Below are positions 59,964-64,000 of a stretch of 64,000 nucleotides of DNA, piece after piece (position 1 is the first letter of the stretch; each line of letters starts with the position of its first letter). A program made the translations under genes and the position numbers. Under the pieces are notes generated by a model. The model saw only the letters and a program-made list of their open reading frames with translations. It did no database searches and had not been told where the DNA came from. The stretch is from Glandiceps talaboti (lineage: Eukaryota > Hemichordata > Enteropneusta > Spengelidae). The stretch lies in the NCBI RefSeq assembly GCF_964340395.1, contig NC_135561.1:19639740-19703739 (forward strand). The letters run 5' to 3'.

Positions 59964-60786
59964 TGTGCTTTTCACCGGCTGTTCAGCCAATGGAGGTATA
60001 CCCGGCAGGTAAACATCCACGTTTAACACCCACCAGGCTTCTAAAATCAAATTGTGAAGTGGTATTCGATAGCCAATAGGGTGAAACCACAGATTGAACC
60101 TTACATACGAGACAAATACATGTACCTTTGACTAGGCCATAGCTATCTAACCGACTCGACATACTGGTAAGCTGGAGAGCCAAGTCCACTATTGTGAGCC
60201 CGCGCTTTTTGAGCGATCGAAATTCATCTCCACTGTCTATTCTGTAATAGATAGAGGTAATTATATCGCTTTAAGCTCCATATTACATAATGTGCATCAC
60301 TGGTTATGCTACGACTTTGTTCTGAATTCTTTGCAATGAACAAGTCGTTGTAATTAGTGTATTGTGTTCACAATCCATTGCATCATTGTCCATGTTTTCA
60401 GCATCGCCTTGCCTTGGATGATCATGGATGAAAACAAACGGCCATACAGGCAAGGAGGGAAAGATTGAAAAAAACACTGTGTTGAGTCAATTACATGACA
60501 GAAAACTCTTTCTCGACACTAGAGGATCATATAGAGTAACAGTGGTGACACTGCATTGGTCTTGGGTTGTATACAGGCTACAACAGTAGACTACAGACTT
60601 AGCTATATCTGATATAGTAAAGTCTGTGCTAAGACTACAGGGACATGGTCCTGGCAATATTATATTCTCACAAGACTGTGTTTGTTTAAAAAAAGCAAGG
60701 AATTTGGATATATATCAGTGCAGTGTTAATGACAATTTATCATTTGCTGTTGGTGGGAAAGTGTATTTCTCATTTAGTGTATGTAT

Positions 60787-60790
<4 letters not shown>
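59964..60790. other. Intergenic; one weak exon-like frame
   Basis: A minus-strand frame at 60189-60125 (LALQLTSMSSRLDSYGLVK) ends at an AAAG|GTACAT donor-like site, but it has no recognised homology and no partner exon. Otherwise nothing recognised. Confidence 0.4.
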
Positions 60791-60827
<37 letters not shown>

Positions 60828-61031
60828 TGTGTGTGCGTGCGTGAGGGAGGGACACGTACACTCTTTAGCACGACGGAATCTGTCACATCATGTGCAACAG
60901 ATCTAGAATGGACGTGATTTCCCCTGGGCGGCCCTCCACTCGATCTAAACTTTTTGCAAGAATATATGACTGTACCAGGGTATAGTATTTACATATATCT
61001 GTATGTGAGTATGTATGTATGTATGTATGTA

Positions 61032-61100
<69 letters not shown>

Positions 61101-61115
61101 GAGTATGTATGTCAG
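60791..61115. repeat. (GT)n and (TATG)n microsatellites
   Basis: A GT run at 60791-60840 and a TATG/GT compound run at 61011-61115, separated by unique sequence. Confidence 0.95.
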
Positions 61116-61205
61116 AGACCAAAGCGTAGAAGGCTAATTATAAAAAAAAAAGTACTCTATCCAAACTCATTCATGCAATGAAAGTCTGTAAATATCATTT
61201 ATTAT

Positions 61206-61223
61206 GAAATAAATCTTTATTTC
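61206..61223. promoter_or_regulatory. Palindromic double polyadenylation hexamer
   Basis: GAAATAAATCTTTATTTC has AATAAA on both strands (61208-61213 plus; 61221-61216 minus). It could end a transcript from either side. No gene with a matching 3' end is identified. Confidence 0.3.
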
Positions 61224-62217
61224 AATCAGTTACAACCAAATTTGATTCTAAGATACAGTACATCAGAAATGTGGATGCTATTTCATCTGAACACCCCTGT
61301 TTTATTTACAACCTTGGTTTAATCCAAACAATTTCATTCATAAAATTGGTTGACTGCATTCTGATGTGGGTAGAACTGACATAATTCAAATCCATACAAA
61401 AAGCAAACATCACTGATGTATAAAAATACAAAATTTGTTGAAATTCACCAAATATATACAGAAATGACTTCTTAATTACACAACGATTCTATACATATGC
61501 AACTGCTGATATCAAAGCACTGACAAAGAGAACTTGTTACAAACAAGGAACATAAACCAATGAATTTGTACTTGGCACTTCATGTTGGAACTAGGAGACA
61601 TGTATGCTAATCAAAACAGTTTTATGGCCTCCTTCTGTGTACATGAAATGCCAGGGAACTTGAACTTGAATAGTGTTTGTGAACGTGAGCTTTTAGATAT
61701 AACTACTCTTATTAATGATAGAATATAATACTTGTCTCTGTACTTCCAACATGCTGTACCAAGTGTTATTTATCCAATTCATTTAGTTACTTTCCCTGTT
61801 TGTAACAAGTTCGGCTTGTCAATGCTTGCCTGTCACTGGTTGTAGCAAAGACTAACAAGTGTGGAAAATAGCAAAAGGCACTCAATTTGAGAAGACTTAT
61901 TTTGTTTTTGTGATACAAATATAAACAACGATATATAACATCAGTATAATGTGCCAGCACATTTCATTAATAGTACACAATACAAAATAAAATGAAAAAA
62001 GAAAACAATAAACACTTTATTTGTTACGGTTAGTATTTCAGTAAACATCTTTTAATAATCATGTTACTGTCAGTGGAATTATTTGTGTGTATACGTACTG
62101 ATGTGTGTCTGTAACGATTATTCTATTCTAAAATAACTTGTAGAAAACAAATTTGATACGACTTCTGTAATTGTTCATGTCATAGTTTTAGGTACTGGAC
62201 ATAGTTCTTTTAAGCTT
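61224..62217. other. Unique AT-rich sequence, no gene recognised
   Basis: Could be a long 3' UTR of a minus-strand gene to the right ending at the hexamer near 61220. No coding exon is visible to test this. Confidence 0.35.
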
Positions 62218-62470
62218 TTATAAACTTGTCTCCCAAGATGTCTAGAGAGGTCTGACCCTCATGGGTTTAGTATAAATGCAGGAAGAAAGTGGAGTACCCA
62301 GGGAAAACATGTGTTGTTCAGTACCGTTAATTTCAATGACACTCTTCTTACTTACAGTTAGGCATGGTGAAGTTTAAGCAAACCTTAACCCAGACTAGGG
62401 TTTGAATCCTGACTGCAGTTGTAAGAGTCTAAGACAAGTGGTTTAACCACCTGGTCACCAACAACCAGAC
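62218..62470 (-). mobile_element. tRNA-derived SINE, copy 2
   Basis: On the minus strand it aligns with the 18665 SINE in order: GGTTAAACCACTTG, a B-box-like GGATTCAAACCC, GTAAGTAAGAAGAGTGTC, ACTGAACAAC, AACCCATGAGGG and TTGGGAGACAAGT. It is older or more diverged and lacks the (ATT)n tail. Confidence 0.8.
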
Positions 62471-62689
62471 AATCTGATTTATAATTTATGATTGTTGTCG
62501 TCACCTTTCTTAGGAAGACTCAATTTTGACTATAATCTATCTAATCTCATTTCGCTATCATATACATACCAGACTTTTAAATGTAGAATTTCCAGTATAA
62601 CCTAAGTCAAGGTGATAATGAAAACTTTACCGTATATACATGACATAACATTATTAATTTGCATATCAGTGTAAATAACAAATATAATA

Positions 62690-63060
62690 TACCTATCATA
62701 TAAAGAGCGCCCTCTAGCAATTATAATATACCTTTCATATAAAGAGTGTCTTCTAGCAATTATGTACCTATCTTATAAACGTCCCCTCTTGCAAAATACC
62801 TATCACATAAAGAGCGCCCTCTAGCAAATGTAATCTACCTATCATATAAAGCGTGACCTCTAGCAAATGTAATATACCTATCATATAAAGAGTGACCTCT
62901 AGCAAATGTACTGTGCCAAACATATAAATATCATCTAGCAAATATGCATATCCAATAAAGAATACCCTCCAGTAGTTACAATATACCTGTCTAATAAAGA
63001 GCGCCCTCTAGCAAACAGAGTAGGCCAATGAGATAAAATGCACCCTTCAGCAAATAAATA
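62690..63060. repeat. Approximately 37-bp tandem array carrying a CTCF-like core
   Basis: About ten diverged units run TATCATATAAAGAG, GCGCCCTCTAGCAA, ATGTAATATACC. GCGCCCTCTAGCA is intact at 62707-62719, 62814-62826 and 63001-63013; other units read GTGACCTCTAGCA and similar. The reverse complement TGCTAGAGGGCGC fits the CTCF core consensus. Function is not shown. Confidence 0.75.
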
Positions 63061-64000
63061 GGCATACATTTACATAAAATGTTTTAAATATCAAAAACAA
63101 ACAAAGACAGAAAACAGACAAATTGTTCTGTTTAGATAAAAATTAAAATGCTTATTGGTAAGATGCATAATATAGGTGTACTGTATGGACTCAACATCAG
63201 TATCATAACTTACAAAAATTTACAGATATTTGAAGTTTTTCATTAATCAATTTCATGTACTTTTTTGAAAAAAGACCATCGTTATGTAATTATTTACATA
63301 TTTTCAAATTAAACTGGTTAAACATGACAAACCTGATTTTTCACTGATGTATTTTTTTACTGCAAAAACATGATATTCTCTATAATAGAATTTGTGTTAC
63401 ATCATTTTTAGGTACTCACAGACTTTTTTTACGTACAACCCTTGTTAGTGTGTCCTCAAGGTTTTATTTGATCATAGACAGTGGAGGTCAATGATTGGAT
63501 ATGGTACAGACACATCATGTCTTGTGGTGTACCAACATTTGGTCTTTCCCTGTTCGTTACTATGTTGTAACTATTTTTCATGAAGGAAGGTTGTGTTACT
63601 ATCTTCATACTTCCACTGCAGGTGACAATTACAGTATTTTGTAGATCTCAAATGACATTGAAATATAGTTTTAACATAGAACAGAACCGTTTCCTTCTGA
63701 GGTGACCAACAAATTGGTACAGACCAAGTCCTCGGCAATGGGGTGTATATCTTTTTCGTAACAGTGCACAAATTTTTCACTTTTTTTTCACTTTTGCTAT
63801 GATCACAATGCTTTTAAATAAAATCTTTTGGAATGTCTGGAATAAAATTTGATAGAAAACCTGCCTTTGGCACTTCTAGTTCCTATCTCATACAGGACGG
63901 TTTCTAGCCTACATAAAGACTAAAAAGACTAGCGCTACCATAGGCTATTTGCTATCCCTACTAACTGACATTTTGTTTTTGAATTTTGTTGTCTACGATG
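63061..64000. other. Unique AT-rich sequence, no gene recognised
   Basis: Only short chance frames. No repeats, RNA genes or splice-linked coding segments seen up to the window edge. Confidence 0.5.

Noticed and set aside
60125-60189. Exon with a GT donor on the minus strand
   Set aside because: The short frame has no recognised homology, no start ATG in frame at its beginning and no partner exon.

Overview
This is nuclear DNA of an animal, most likely a marine invertebrate. Split genes with GT-AG introns, dense microsatellites and minisatellites, tRNA-derived SINEs, foldback (MITE-like) elements and a broken pogo-like DNA transposon all point that way. I cannot name the species or phylum from the sequence alone. 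No bacterial, organellar or viral gene organisation was seen.

Three genuine protein genes can be reconstructed exon by exon. (1) A zeta-class 14-3-3 gene, here called 14-3-3 B, on the minus strand. Only its first coding exon (2979-3287) lies in the window; the rest should lie off the left edge. (2) MRTO4, a ribosome-assembly factor related to ribosomal protein P0/uL10, on the plus strand. It has seven coding exons from 4020 to 18090 and encodes 240 aa. (3) A complete, more divergent 14-3-3 gene, here 14-3-3 A, on the minus strand. It has five coding exons from 53230 down to 38247 and encodes 243 aa; its last coding exon is only 42 nt. 14-3-3 B and MRTO4 are divergent, with 732 bp between start codons, and probably share a promoter region. 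MRTO4 and 14-3-3 A converge. The two 14-3-3 paralogues lie in the same orientation about 50 kb apart. Both have a palindromic CRE (TGACGTCA) roughly 0.4 kb upstream of the ATG.

The rest is intronic or intergenic and repeat-rich. MRTO4 introns hold a broken pogo-like transposase, several inverted-repeat elements, a 31-bp minisatellite with 20 TGATAA (GATA-type) motifs, and a 30-bp array pairing octamer-like and YY1-like motifs. The convergent intergenic space (18.2-38.2 kb) holds a SINE, poly-G/C-ended inverted-repeat elements and, most strikingly, an 8.8-kb array of about 140 copies of a 62-bp unit (27424-36226) with higher-order duplications of 938 bp and about 1.69 kb. 14-3-3 A introns hold a 30-bp minisatellite, a 114-bp tandem repeat, a G-rich 28-bp minisatellite and copies of a dispersed repeat ending in a (CA)n tract plus a hairpin.

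The right-hand 10.8 kb (53.2-64 kb) has no gene I can recognise. It holds poly-C-rich duplicated blocks, microsatellites, a 300-bp near-palindrome, a second SINE copy and a roughly 37-bp tandem array in which a CTCF-like core motif recurs.

The strongest leads are the 62-bp satellite and its higher-order structure, the apparent loss of two phospho-switch residues in 14-3-3 A, and the tandem arrays built from recognisable transcription-factor-like motifs.
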